This document shows, one piece after another, positions 1 to 12,849 of a stretch of 64,000 nt of DNA. The notes beneath the pieces were generated by a model, which was not told where the DNA came from, did not search any database, and saw only the letters and a list, made by a program, of their open reading frames with translations. The position numbers and the translations under genes were made by a program. This DNA comes from Fomes fomentarius (lineage: Eukaryota > Basidiomycota > Agaricomycetes > Polyporales > Polyporaceae), in NCBI GenBank assembly GCA_022606135.1, contig JABYQN010000002.1, positions 1,488,001 to 1,552,000 of the forward strand. The letters run 5' to 3'. Position 1 is the first letter of the stretch, and every line of letters starts with the position of its first letter.

Positions 1-963
1 GGGGATGACAATGAGGTGTGTCAGCACGCGATGTGAGAGTGCACCTCAGAGACACATACGGTGAACCCATGTCCGACAGCACCTCGGGTAGTCGCCCAAG
101 CCTTGTCCGAACCAGTATGTGCCGGCTCACAGTCGGCCAGCTCGAGGTAATTCGCCATGTAGAGCTGTGCCCATCGATGAGTGTCACCCAGCCCGGAACA
201 CCAGCGCAATATATGTGACGCACGATGGATTGTATCGCCTCCAGCGTGGTATCAAAAGAGGGTGGCGCCCAACGAAGTGCGAGGCGTGCGAGGAGATAGT
301 ATTCCTGTGCCTCGACCGCGTAGGGAGGTTGGTCAAGGTCGAAGAGCGTGGCTAATGAAAATATCATGAGCATCAAGGAAAGCGCATGTTTCCGAGTGAC
401 ATGACTATATTCGCCTCTGTATTGACAGTAGGCATGTCAGAGCACGCTAAACTGGTTGGCAACGCTTGACGTACTGAGGCGGCTGGTAAATGGCTTGCAC
501 TATTTCCGTGTATACGTACTGTCTCGGTAGGGGATACCATCTACATGCAAGATATGTCGATTAAATCAGAGATTCAAGCAAGTACACATACTCACATAAA
601 CTTTGAGCATTCGAAATAAATCTCAACCAGGCGCAGGGCCTCTTCGATAGGGGGAATGCAGCCTATGGCCTCCTCACCCGCAGCTATGCTCGTGCAGAAA
701 ACGTCTAGTTCCTTGCACGCTTCATCAACAGTCACCTGCGATAACCGTGGCAGCCTGACATTTTCGACGAGGGGCGTAAGCCTCTCAGGCGCCTATACTA
801 GAATGAGCGTGACTGTTCTTCGACCGTAAGAGTGACCTACGTGAATAAGATACTAGAAACAAAATCAGTAAGGATCAAAGAAAAGTACGTCGCTGAAGCG
901 TCCGACGTACCTCTGTTCGAGCTGTTTGTCCAAAGAACCGTGCTTCTCCTCGATTGCCAAGGG
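1..963. other. no supported gene
   Basis: Only short overlapping reading frames on both strands occur here and none has a recognisable domain, a run of plausible splice sites or a codon pattern like the real genes further right. I see nothing to annotate. Confidence 0.5.
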
Positions 964-1698
964 TCAGCGTTCCTGTGAAACTATCGTCAAGACGACAGCT
1001 TGCGAATGAGGCAAATCAAGCATACCGAACGAGTCAAGTACATCCTGTTCTTCCTCCTGAGTAGAGGAAGGGTCTGTTTCGGGCGACTGCCCTGAACTGG
1101 GGCTGCTGCTAGAAGGTACAGAGCCCCCAGAAGGAGAGCCACCGGATGCAGACTCTCCGCCGGATTCAGACGATGACGACGCCCGCTGCGCAGCACCATT
1201 CTGCAGCAACGGATGGGGCTCGTCGGATACTTTACTTTGCAAGGCCTGCAGAGCAGCCTCCAGTTGCGCGACTTTGTCCTTCAGCTCTTCCACTTCTGCA
1301 GCTGCCCTGAGTCTATCAACAGATTCAGCCCTGGACTCGAGCCGCTGAGGGAAATGCACGTACTTCGGCCCCTTCGTGGTGGGCAGCGAGCCTACATAAA
1401 CGAACGTCCCAGCATCAGTGATGGTCGTTCCTGTTCTTCGGGAAGGAACTTGGGAGATCAGAGCACGCACCATCCGGGCAGAGTGCCGCACAACCGCGTT
1501 TCGTGCACGATTCGCAAGGAACCTGCGAAGACACGTCAGTAAATCTGATACAGGGAAACCCAATTGGTTCTTCGATATTACCTGCCGGTCACACCGCAAT
1601 TTCAACCTGTCAAAGGTGGGATCCACCCGATGTGAGTATTCAATGTTCACAACGTCAACATCATGCACTCCGGGCTGCTCACCTCCGACACTCTGCAC
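964..1698 (-). CDS. hypothetical coiled-coil / Ser-rich protein, partial
   Basis: An open frame of about 244 codons that I do not recognise. The middle part (about residues 120-155) has a heptad-like, Glu/Leu/Ala-rich stretch (EVEELKDKVAQLEAAL) that should form a coiled coil. It is followed by a Ser/Gly/Pro-rich acidic tail of about 60 residues. The frame opens with a GTG, not an ATG, and a CAG/GT-type border lies near its left end, so if real it is the 3' exon of a spliced gene whose first exon I cannot place. The coiled coil plus low-complexity tail could suggest a transposon-encoded or regulatory protein, but nothing in the sequence settles this. It lies about 0.7 kb downstream of the end of the Ppo-type gene and on the same strand. 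Confidence 0.3.
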   Translation of the reverse strand: MQSVGGEQPGVHDVDVVNIEYSHRVDPTFDRLKLRCDRQVISKNQLGFPVSDLLTCLRRFLANRARNAVVRHSARMVRALISQVPSRRTGTTITDAGTFVYVGSLPTTKGPKYVHFPQRLESRAESVDRLRAAAEVEELKDKVAQLEAALQALQSKVSDEPHPLLQNGAAQRASSSSESGGESASGGSPSGGSVPSSSSPSSGQSPETDPSSTQEEEQDVLDSFGMLDLPHSQAVVLTIVSQER

Positions 1699-2372
1699 AG
1701 GAGACGGGCACTCGTCCCGGCTTGCGCCTTGGCTTTACTTCTCCGCCCGCCGCGCCAGCGGCGCTCGAGGTGGGATCCTCCGGCTTGTCTGTCGTCCGTA
1801 CGGGTGCCATTACGCTGTCGCGATCTGTGTCTTTCTTTACTGTACTGCTGTAACGGCTGGAGGCCTTAAATGATGGGGCACCGCAACTAAGGAGAAGGGT
1901 ATTAAAGGGGCGATAAATTCCCAGCGATAGTATAAGCGGCTAACGAAACTTGGTGTCGATCACAGCCTCGTTCTCTTCCGTCTAGACGCCCGTCCTCGGG
2001 GCCTTTTTCGCCGTCCTGACTCGAGGCTGACGCGTCCCTTCGGCTGCGGCATGGACAGAACTCCGCAACTATAGTGTTTCAAGTTCTTGCAGTCGCTTCA
2101 CTTCTCTGACTTGGTGGGCTCCGGTTTGCTCAAGCTCCTTTCGGTAGGAGCATACATAGTATGTTTAGCCGGGAAGGCGCAAGTACACCATATCACAAAG
2201 CGATAGAAAACCAAAAATTCATCGTAATTCATCGATGACATCGGGAGGCGTTGGAAGCGTAAGAATACATTTGTGTGTCATGAGTACGTAGCAGCGAAGT
2301 CGTGCAAGAATACGGAGATGAACGCTACGAGAGAGAAGAAAGCATTGACTCTCGATTACGACCGGGCGGCCC
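1699..2372. other. intergenic, downstream of the Ppo-type gene
   Basis: No open frame with coding character. It holds the 3' flank of the minus-strand dioxygenase gene and nothing else I can name. Confidence 0.5.
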
Positions 2373-5300
2373 TCACGCGCCATACTAGCCATAGGGCAAC
2401 AAGGGAAAAGAACGACCCATGATCAGTATTCAACTCCGATACTACAATCCACACACAATGCACTCACGATGACCAGCATCGAGTTCGGCCAGTGGCTAGG
2501 GAGGCCGATCTGGTTGATGTACTCGTCGTGCTCGATGCCATACTTGAAGATGTCGACCTCGCTGATCTGGCCCGGAGGACCGTTCACGCGGCTCAACTTG
2601 GGCAGCTGGTAGATCGTCTTCACCAGCTGGAGGACAAGCTACAAAGCCATCGCACAAATGTCAGCCACTTTCCTCGCCTCGCACTCTCCTCACGGGCAAA
2701 GAAAGAGCCACTCGCCTCCTCAGCCTGGACCGTGCCCAGGCACTTGTAGTAGAGCGCGTCCTGCATGACCGCATACGCGTTCGCGGGGCGGCGCGGGTTA
2801 ACGCTCAGTGGCTCTGGGAAGTCGGTCGGCTGTACCGCGCGAGGAATGGAACAGTCAGCGGTCGAAGCGACGATAGAACCAGCGGAGGTCCTCACGTTCA
2901 CGAGAGCCTTCTTGAAGTTCAGCACGTACGTCTGCTTCGCCTTCCCAGCCGGCGCCTTTGCCTCTTCGCGCAATACGGTCGCGAACTAGGTGGCGCAAGC
3001 GCGGAGAAAGTAAGTCAGCACAAATCTTACCCTCTTCATGGAACTAGTCATACCTGGGGCGCCAAACCTAGAAGCCGAGCATGGAGTCAGTACTCCGGAT
3101 CCGATGCAGCTGGAACGCGGTGGAGCGCGAAAACTTACGTTGAGCTTCTCGGACGTACCCACGGAGGAGGTCGAGGCTGGCTTGGTCATTGGCACCGGCG
3201 AGTCGGATGACCTCCGCGCGCTCCTTTGCGCGTTCATCGCGGAGGTAGAAGTCCACGACCTGAGCCACAGCTGCACGGCGAAACAGTCAGCAGGCGCTCC
3301 AAAAGCTCAGCGACGGAGGAGACGGCAGCTCACTCTTCGAGAGGCTGACGGACGCCGATACGGCGAAGCCAAGGATGTCCGCGACGAGCTGGTCGTGCGG
3401 GACCTTGGACGACGCGATCTTGGAGAGGAAGTCGTGTGCGGGCTCGTGGGTGTGGGGGATGAGCGCACCAAGTGTTTTCTGGTGCGTGAACTCGCATTAG
3501 TGACCAGCTTCATTCAGAGGTCGAATGAGGAAGTACTCACGATGATGATGCTGCCGGGCGCAGCCTCGCTCAAGGCCTTCTCGATGAACTGGGTGAAGAC
3601 CTGCGCGAAGTACGATGCACGCCTGCTGATGGACCAGTTGTTCTCCGGCTGCGAGTTGAGGTACACAGCGCTGGGCAGATGCACCATGAGTTCACGCACA
3701 GATGTAGTCGAAAAAAAGACGTACGAGAACACGAGACGAAGCATGTCGTTAACTTCCTGAGGGGTGAGGTACCCATCCTTCTTGTGGATCGTCTTGAGCG
3801 GGATGCCGAGCTAATGTGGACCATTCAGCCACCTCTTCGTCCCCTCCCAGCAAAGGTCATGCTTACGACGAACTCGGAAACCCAGTACACGGGGACGAGG
3901 TTAATGACGTTGCCGACGACGTCGATCCTCTTCCCAGGAAGACCGTCCAGTGTGAAGGTGCTGTCCGTAATGAGCTGTTGCGCAGTCTTGACGAACCAGG
4001 CCTTGTGTCCTGCCAACGCGTCCTGCGTAGGGAACATCGCCTGCGCGAGCGCGGTCTTCCTCTGCTCCGGCCTACCATATCGTCAAAATCGAAAAGTCAG
4101 CATCTCTAATGTCCGGCGCGTTCATGGTTTCCAGCAAAGAAGAAACACGCACGCATTCGCGACGACGGAGAACTTGCTCGCGGTCTGCGCAAAGACCTCG
4201 CTCTCGACCGTCCTGTAGTTCGTCGCGTCCTTCAGGATCGCGCCGATGTCCTTGACGTTGTCGACGATCTTCTCGACCGGCTTGGCGACAGGCCGCTCAA
4301 ACGTATACTGGTCCGCGATGCCCAGCTTCGAAAGGTTCTTCTTCGTCACATCCGGCGTGAAGAACGGGAACAAGCCATAGGCGTTGTTCTATACACACGC
4401 ACACACAAGTGAACGTCAGCGATCCTGCGGTGGGGCAAGATTAATGCGTGCATGAGACATACCGGAGGATAGTGCCGGGGAAGGTGGCGGAAGAGCAGCC
4501 GGGGGATGGCAGCACCGAACGCGCCGTTGTTAGGGTCGCGCGCACAATCCTGGAAGCCCCACGCGGTCAGGTTGGCAGCTATTGTTCATGCGGTCGGGAG
4601 CGTTAATTCCGGTATTCATGTCGCGCGCGCGCGAAGTGTGGCCGGGTCGTTGGTCATTCCCAGCGCCAGTCAGACAACGACAGAGACCGCAGCACAAGCA
4701 CATACGACAGTTCGCAACAAACAAAAGACCCTACCAGTCAGCGCGCCGCCCATACTGATAGTCAGAGGAGAAAACCACATACGCGTGTAGTCCGTAGTGT
4801 AGAAGCGGTCGCCTAGAATCAATAGAGCCTAGTCAGTACACGGCTTACACGAACGCCGATTTCGAACGCATACCGCGGACAAGGGCGATAGCATCGCTCA
4901 GGATCGCGCGCGTCATGGTGTAACCACAGCAGATACCCGATGCAGGGCCGAGCGGCATGATTTCCTGTGACGAAGATCCAAAGAGGAAAGCGACGGAGAA
5001 GCTGTCAGCTGCCATGCGCGATGCATACATGACACGAAGCTACTGACCTCCGCCTGCAGACCGGGGTAGAGTTCAAGGTTGTCGATGTGCCCGTACAGCT
5101 TACGAGCTGCCTCCTGCAAACCGCATCCGTATCAGCACCGCACCCAGCACGACTGCGTTCCTCGGAGCGAGGACTGCCCCGAGGGTCAGCAAGGAGTACG
5201 AAGACGAGAACTCACCGCGATCTCAGGGTCGGGGTTCCACTCCTCAAAGCTGTCGAATGTCTTGAGACCCAACCAAGTACGGAACTCGTTCATCGTGCAC

Positions 5301-7411
5301 ACGCCCCACTGGCGCGCCTGCAGCATGCCCATGATCTCGACGATGCGCAGCGCCGCGGGCGAGCCCCTTGCGCGGTACGTGCCCGCGACCTTCTCCGTCG
5401 AGTCCTGCAGCACCCTCGCGATGTCGTCGTCGTTGAAGCTCCCGTCCGGCCCGCGCTCGAGGCCGGCGAACGTACGCGTGCGCGGGTTGGGGTCGACATG
5501 GGACCAGGCGTGCACGACACCCTTGCCAAAGTCGGCCATGGTGAGCTTGTCGAGCGGCTTACCCTGGAAGGCGTCGTTGAAGATGCCTTCGGTCCACTTA
5601 ATGTCCGCTTCTGCGGTCGTCGCATGCCACTGTGCGTTATCGTATCAGGGATAAAGTTCGAAACCTAAGACAGCCGAAGCGAAACGTACGCGGTACAGAA
5701 CGTTGAACTCGACCGAGCACTGGTTTCCGTCGCCACGACCAACGATATCGCCTTTCGGAGTCTTGATAGGCTGTGTAGATGGGATGCGGTGAGCATATGC
5801 AAATAGTAGCTGTATTTCGGAGGCCAGGAGTACTCACATCAAATGGATTCATGCTCCAGGAGCTTCCGTCACGGCCGAGACCGAGGAAGCCTGCTACATA
5901 GTCGCCGAAGATCATCGCCATAAAGTTACCGCAGCTGCAAAAATATGAGCCATGAGACCGACCGTCCTAAGGGGGCAGTCGCTTTGAACACGTACTTGAT
6001 TAGACGGGCGGTCTGGAAGATTTCCTCGTCTTGACGAGCGCGCTTGGTTTCGTCCTCAGGGGGAGGGTTCTGCCAGGTACCACGCTCGTTAAGGGCCAAA
6101 ATCTTGTTCGCGATGTACTGGGAAAGAGGGGCTGAGCTTATACATCATAGCCTTGCCATCGACATTGCTTACGTTATGATTCCTACTGAACAGGACGAGA
6201 AGAGCGGTGGCAGCAGGAGGGACGAGGATGAGGCGGTCCTCTGCGAAGGCGTCGGGGTAGAGCAGACCGCGACCTTGAGCCTTGTCGCGAACGGTGTCCT
6301 GCTCCTTCTGGTTCAAGCCATAAAGGATGGATAGATCGAGATACGAAGAGGTGTTATTCATGGTGATGTCCCTACGGTCGGTACGGAAGAGCTGGTGGGT
6401 GACCAAGGACGCATACGCGAACGTCATTGATGAATTCTTTCCTGGGTGGGGTTGGAACTACATTGACATGGTGTATAAGCATTGTGTATCTTTTGCACGT
6501 TTGTCTACGACTTACATCGCGAGCCTTGATGAGCGCGTCGAACACATCTCCGGGGTCAGGAAGGGTGTTAGGCGGGAGGGGGAACTTATTCTGGACGCTA
6601 CGTGCATAGGGGGTACCCGCCTTGCCCAGCTCGGGCAGGTTCACGTTGTTGCCGCTCCCGTCCGCGTTCCTAACGGTGTATGGGAGACGTGGGCCGGCAT
6701 TCTGTGGTGCAGGTGTAGGCGGTGCAGGAGCGCTCTGTGTACGATCAGGGAAGTCCGCGCCAATGTAAGTGTCCGGCGGGTGCGGAAGAGTGTTATACAG
6801 AAGAGTGATGACCACGTCGTTGAGGAGTTTGGACTCCTTTGAACCCTCAGGCAGCCGGCACAAGGTAGCTAGGATATCCGTGAACTGTCATTCATGACCG
6901 TGAGCGACTCCAAGCAGTGATGAGTAAAATAGATGCAGCCTACCAGTCCCTTCCGATCATCGAGGGTCTCCTTGTTGGTGGCAGCGTCGATGAGTGCTTG
7001 GAAAGTCTGCGAGAGGTTAGTATGTCAGTGTCAAAAGCGACGAGCTCCACGGGCGCTCCTCACCTTGGGATTAGCAGCCTTTTGAAGGAAGTAGTCGACG
7101 GACTTTGTACTATCGCCGATATTGCTAACGACTTTGTACAAGTTGGAATGAGGGTCGTCGTTGCCGGCCGAGACTGGTTGGACCTCGGTGTCGTAACGGC
7201 CATCGGGGGCATTGGGGAGGGGGCGCGCGGCGAGGAACTGCGTATCAGCCACAGTCTGCAAGGCGAGCGATCATATGTCAGAGTGACGTGATAGCTGGGG
7301 TCAAATCGGACATGCCACAATGTTCTTCAAGCCGTCAAGTAACATGTTCGTTAGCGCGTTGATTGGAGTGGAGAGGGTAGGAGATGGCGGGAGTGGTGAG
7401 TCCTTGGCCAT
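2373..7411 (-). CDS. Ppo-type fatty acid dioxygenase (linoleate diol synthase-like), multi-exon
   Basis: A heme peroxidase/dioxygenase fused to a P450-like domain, the architecture of fungal psi-producing oxygenases that oxidise C18 fatty acids to signalling oxylipins. Start chosen at 7411 (MAKDSPLPPSP...), which splices through a short intron into TVADTQFLAARPLPNAP. Visible peroxidase-domain landmarks in order: GTPYARSVQ, a distal-heme-His region THQLFRTD, NNTSSYLDLSILYG, RNHN, and the catalytic Tyr/proximal His motif LYR-WH, which is split by an intron that ends just before 5629. The C-terminal P450-like domain has a Cys-ligand-like KCLG near 2740 and ends (with an inferred last intron) in WPNSMLVIYGA at 2373. 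The gene is cut by many short introns; I estimate a protein of roughly 1,000-1,100 residues. The exact exon count and the last exon are inferred. The P450 heme loop looks diverged, so isomerase activity is less certain than dioxygenase activity. Confidence 0.88.
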
Positions 7412-8880
7412 TCTGGCTGAGGTTGATATAGCAAATGGACGGTGGCCTCGCCCAAGCACGAGGATGGCTGGAGGGTAGGGAAGAACTGTCGACCGGGCAA
7501 TGGGAGATCCGTATTCGGCGTCAGAGATGAAGAAAGTAGTCTGGAATAGAGCGCGCTGGAGAGTGAGCCGACGTAAGTGAACTGACGATGTATGTCACAG
7601 CCCGGGCGGGCAGTTGGATGGCAGGTGCCAGGGAATCCGTGAACCTGTGGACGATCTGCAATTCCGATATGGGATCAGTCGCCGCACCAGATGGGCCGAT
7701 GACCAGATCTCACGCCAAACGGCAGACATCCTCAATATGGGGAGTTCCATTCACTTTGGCAAAGCATTCCATGCCATCGAATGAATGCCAGCCCCAGCGT
7801 CTTCGCGCACTCTCCAATGGCTTCTCAGATATCCGTTAGCTCATAATAATAGCACAGACATCATGCACAGCCGAGGGGAGGGCGCCCAACGTCGTGATAC
7901 TAGCGCATCATGCGGCGCACAACACCTGCTAGATATGAGCAGTAGCACCGGCTTTGCGCGCGCACGGTGAATGGCGACCAGTGGGATCCACCTGAATCCG
8001 AGGCTTGTTCGGAGGAAACGGACAAAGCTGAGAGAAGTAGTCGCCAGCCACAGGCGCCCAGCTCCCCGATCCAATTTGAATAATTTTGTGTATGTAGACG
8101 CTCAATTTGTTTCCGCGCTGGTGGAAAGTCGTCGATCATGCTACCTCCGCCGTTCTGCAGTACTACTACTAGTCGTTATCCTCTTCGCGTGCACATCTCC
8201 TACTCGGCGGCTACCTATACTCTCTATGCTTCGCGTCTGAGCCCTTGGAACCAGCTTAGACATGACACTGATTGATTGACTTGGATTCCGTGTGTTTCAA
8301 CATCGCAATTATGCCCGCCAGATTCGGAGCCAAGCTCAAGGCTGTCAACCCTGTGTACAAACTCTCTCCTCTTCTCCGTGATGCGTTTCTCCCCAGTCAC
8401 TCAGACACGGCTGGCTGAGCTCTTGTCATGTCATGACAATGTGTGTGTGCTATACAACCATCTGTCATTACGGAGGAGCTCGTCACATTCCCATGCGGCA
8501 AGGTTCGGTAGTTGCTGCTCGACTAGCTAGTGTGTTGTTATTGGCTTGGCCTCCACCGGTGCTTCGACGACCTGCCCCCGGCCCCGACACTTTGCCGTCT
8601 ATCCATCATCATATAATCAGACCACATCGTCTGTATCTATTCGAAATCCCTTGTAGTTTGCGGAAGCCCAGCACGAGCGATCCTCTCCTATTGTATTCCT
8701 GCCCGCTTGCTCCGCGGTCTTCAGCGCCGATCATTCAATCTGCTGTACCACTGGCACCTGTACCCCCCGCCCCGTCAGCCCGCTCGACATCACACCATCT
8801 GCGCACCGCCGCCGCCGAGCAACTGGCGCATCTCAAAATAAAAAGCGCTTGCTAGCGGTGTGTGCCTTCCGGGACATCTG
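7412..8880. other. divergent intergenic region between the Ppo-type gene and DUF2235 paralogue A
   Basis: About 1.5 kb separating two genes transcribed away from each other. The frames in it are short and show no domain. It must contain both promoters; the only clear element is the TATA box of paralogue A at its right edge. Confidence 0.5.
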
Positions 8881-8881
8881 C

Positions 8882-8888
8882 TATATAT
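8882..8888 (+). promoter_or_regulatory. TATA box of DUF2235 paralogue A
   Basis: TATATAT lies about 89 bp before the chosen ATG at 8971. All six DUF2235 paralogues have such a box 47-89 bp before the start codon. Confidence 0.55.
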
Positions 8889-8970
8889 CACATCTGCTTC
8901 TCCTTGTCGCATCATCACCTCTTCACGACCCCTTACGACCATACGCCCCCCTCTGGCCTAACGAGCCAAC

Positions 8971-11776
8971 ATGTCCTCCACTAGCGAAACCCCTTCTATC
9001 TTTGTCCCTGATCTTCCTCAGCCTTCAATCTCTCGCGCTTGTTCCGACGCACCGTCGTATCTTCGCCCTACGACTCCTTCCAGCGTACACTCTTCGTCCA
9101 GCGAGACCGGCGACAATGACATCATTCCCCCGTATCACCCCGCTGCACCGCGCACGCTCGTCTTGTGCTTCGACGGCACTGGCGACCAATTTGACTCAGA
9201 CGTGCGTATTTCACGACGCCACCGCTTGCTGTCCACACTATTGCTTTTCGGGGCTCGCGTTCTTGTGCTCACGAAGCATATCTGACGCGCGTCTGCACTT
9301 CTCCAGAACTCTAACGTTGTCAAGTTCTTCAGCTTGCTCAAACGCGATGATCGGCGGGAACAGATGGTCTACTACCAGGTTAGTGACGTCGTGTTCATTG
9401 ATGTCGATCGCGATCGCAATTTATGGCCAACACCGCCTGAACATACTACCAGACCGGCATCGGGACCTACACGAGTCCACAACTCTCTACGGGCCTTGGC
9501 CAGGCCATATCGAAGACCCTCGATGAAATGGTTGCATGGAACCTCGACACCCATGTCATGGGTGCGTTCCTTCATTCATTTCTACCCACACCCAATCCGC
9601 TCAATCCATTTACGTCCACTCAGGCGGTTATTCGTTCCTGATGCAGAATTGTACGTGCATACACATCTTTTACTTCTTCCCTGCGTATCCGCTTACGTGT
9701 CGGTGTCGTCCTCGCGGCGTTTTACCTACAGACGAAGCAGGGGACAAGATCTGCTTGTTCGGGTTCTCGCGCGGCGCATATACGGCGCGCGCCCTCGCCG
9801 GCATGCTGCACAAGGTCGGGCTCCTGCCCTCGCACAACCACCAGCAGATCCCGTTCGCGTACAAGATGTACACGCGCACGGACACCATTGGCTGGAAGCA
9901 GAGCGTGGCGTTCAAGAAAGCGTTTTGCATCGATGTCGACATCGACTTCATCGGCGTTTGGTAAGTTCAGTCCCTCATACCTCATGTCGTTCACGCACTG
10001 CCGCTGTCCGGCCAACTCGGCGCCATGCAACTGTCCCGCCAAAAAAAAACTCGCGCTAACGTGTATTCGTACGCATGCAGGGACACGGTGAACTCCGTTG
10101 GTGTGATACCTCACAGGCTTCCATTCACGGCATCGAATACCGCGATCCGCACGTTCCGCCACGCCCTCTCCCTCGACGAACGCCGCGCCAAGTTCAAGGC
10201 GAACCACTACCAGCACCCCAGGCCGGACGAGGAGCACGGCACGCGGCCGGGCGACATGCCGCGTCCCGTGGATCGCGGTGCGAGCGTGCACCGGCACACA
10301 CGCCCGGCTTCACAGTCGAAGACACACTCGAGCTCGAGCTCGACTTCCAAGCCGATGTCGCCCTCGCGTATCATGGATAGCTTCATGAAGCACACGAGGG
10401 GCGCCACGACGGCGACCACGGCGACCTTTGCCACTGGTTCGACCGCGGTCACCACTCCGTCGGGCACTGTCACAAAAAGCGCCACTGTTGCTGCTGCCGG
10501 GGTCAAGGTAGAGAGCAGCGGGTTCAAGAAGGAGGCACAGGTCGCGGTGGAGGCTGTCAGCAAAGAAGCCGAGACCGTAGTGGTTGCGCTGGAGAATGCC
10601 ACGGGGTCTGCAGCGAAGGCGGCAGGCCAGGCGAGCAGTCGGTGGTGGGGCACGCTACGCAGTATGACGCGCCAGAAGGGGAAGCGGCTCACCGACGAGG
10701 AGCAGGACTTCAACAAGGAGCAGGTGCATGTCGTGCAGACCGAGACGGACGTGAAGGAGGTCTGGTTCGCCGGTTGCCACTGCGGTAAGTGCCACGCCCA
10801 TATATCGCGTTCGCAGCAACGCGGCGATTCCAAGCTCGTTGCTCATCGTTGGCCATGCAGACGTCGGCGGTGGCTCGGTGCTCGACGAGACGAAGTACTC
10901 GTTGGCTCGCATCCCCCTCCGGTGGATGATACGCGAGTGCTTCCGTACCAACACAGGCATCCGCTTCCATGCCGAGCTCCTCAAGGAAATTGGGCTCGAC
11001 CCCTGCACGCTTTGGCCGGGCCTCAGGGCGAGTGTCGACGAAGGCATGAAGCACGCTCCCAAGCTCCCACCATTCATGCCTGGCCCGCGCATCTCACTCG
11101 ATCCGCCCACGCCCCAGGCACGGACCGCGGAGGACATCGAGCGTGATGTCGTGCAAGCCCTGACAGCCCATCGCCATACTACCCCTTCTCGAACCGGCGA
11201 TGGGGCAGATACCGCCCAAGTTAACACCCGATCGACTACCACTATAACCACTGCATGCGCGGATACTACGACAACGTATGCGGGCGCGCATGGTATTTCT
11301 CGGGCCACAGCGCACGCGCGTCACATATCGGCATCCACCACGCGCACATGCGTTGGCACCATTTCTGGTGTTGGCAATGGCAAGGCGCCGCTGCACGACG
11401 AGCCGAGCGAGATCCCGGTGAACGAGGAGGAGGAAGAGCGACAGGACGCCATGTGCCCTATTTACGACCAGCTTTCGCTCAAGCCGTGGTGGTGGATCCT
11501 CGAGCTCTTCCCCGTCGAGCAGGGCATTGTGTTATCGGGCGGCAAGCACAAGAAGCGCTCTGCGTGAGTGTCATTCATTATCGATCGCTTCAGAAATGGT
11601 TGAGCTGATAATATATCATCTTCTTTAGAGTTAACCTCGGAGGAGGACGTCGCGTCCCTCCAGACACGGAACGATTCTACGTGCACAAGAGCGTGAAGTA
11701 CCGCATGGAGCAGCACCCAGCGGGGTACAAGCCCAAGGCGCAGTGGGGAGAGCTGCAGCCCATCTGGACTGATTAA
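8971..11776 (+). CDS. DUF2235 alpha/beta-hydrolase, paralogue A (long form)
   Basis: Member of the DUF2235 family, the fold of bacterial Tle1-type lipases; the fungal substrate is unknown. After a Ser/Thr-rich leader the first strand reads RTLVLCFDGTGDQFD (residues about 61-75). Triad candidates: Ser in FGFSRGAYTAR, Asp in GVWDTV, His in WFAGCHC-DVGGGSV (joined across an intron). The conserved RIPLRWMIRECF and YDQLSLKPWWW follow, and the last exon (11631-11776) has the family-typical FYVHKSVKYRME and ends in TD. About 740 residues by my count, against about 515 for paralogue B, because of two extra low-complexity linkers: an Ala/Thr/Val-rich one before WFAGCHC and a Thr/Arg-rich one before the C-terminal third. 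It lacks the intron that the other five have after GM[LI]HK. First gene of the tandem array; divergent from the Ppo-type gene. Confidence 0.88.
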
Positions 11777-12849
11777 TCTCGGTAGAGATCATCGAAGCAC
11801 GGGGAAGCTATTGACTTCTGCGGCTTCCGTGGAGGCATTTCCACCCCACTTTTTCCCTTCACCGTTAGTCTCTGCAGTGCAGCGGGGACGGGCGGCGAGC
11901 GTCCTACGGCACTTCAATTTCGTTTGCTTCCACTTCCATTACTTGGTCACGAGTTAATGTCTGTCCAGCCGCATACTCTGTATACTTATTCTCATCATAT
12001 GCTTTGACCGCATTTTACTTTGCGTAGCTTACGCTTTGCTTAACGATTACGTTTACTTGACGATACGTCATGATGGTTGCGAGTGCACGTAGCCTTTATT
12101 TTTGCAATCATGTACAACAAATATTGCCTCAATACTCGAATTGCTCAATATCATAGTGGAAGGACAGTACAACGTCGACCGTTCTGAAGTGTCACTAACC
12201 ATCCATCATCTGCGTGATTCTATGAACTTATCCCTCACTATTGTCACGTTAATCAGCTGCCGACGTCTCGAACTTGACGTTCTTTCCCCGTGACGATGAA
12301 AAATGGTGTCAATGTGATTGGGTGCCACCGAGCCTCACCCGTTACGCGAGGTCAAGGGTTCCCACGTTGAGAACGCGTGACACGGAGTTGTCCTCAAACG
12401 TTCATATGCCAGAAGCCGCAAGATACTATATGCCATGTACGTCTTGCAGTTGTATCGTCCCTCTCTGTGGGGTATTTCACCCACTGACAGCAGCAATGTA
12501 CGGCAGTGCAGCGTAGCGAGCGCTAGGAGAAGTCTCTCACACTCATGTGTAGCGTGAGTGGCTTCCAACTTCCATGCTATGACACCTATCACGTCTAGCC
12601 AATATCCAAACGCTCGCCTCTGCTGGAGAACTTGCCAAGAGCGCACACTTCTTGGGACAAGGAGCGTTCATTCTGGTTCCAAGACCCAATGCACGGCGCT
12701 GACGAGAGGTCGGAGCAGCAGCAGAGCAGACGCGCGATGGACATTATTGCCAATCCGATGCCTCGAGTCGGTAACGGAGGGTCCACCGTCCGTCCAGAGT
12801 TAACTCGGCGCGCGCTCAGGCCGGGTCCGTGGCCGACTCGGGGACGTTC
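11777..12849. other. intergenic between paralogues A and B
   Basis: No frame with coding character. AT-richer than the flanking genes in its first half. The right boundary is where similarity to the flank of paralogue F begins. Confidence 0.5.
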
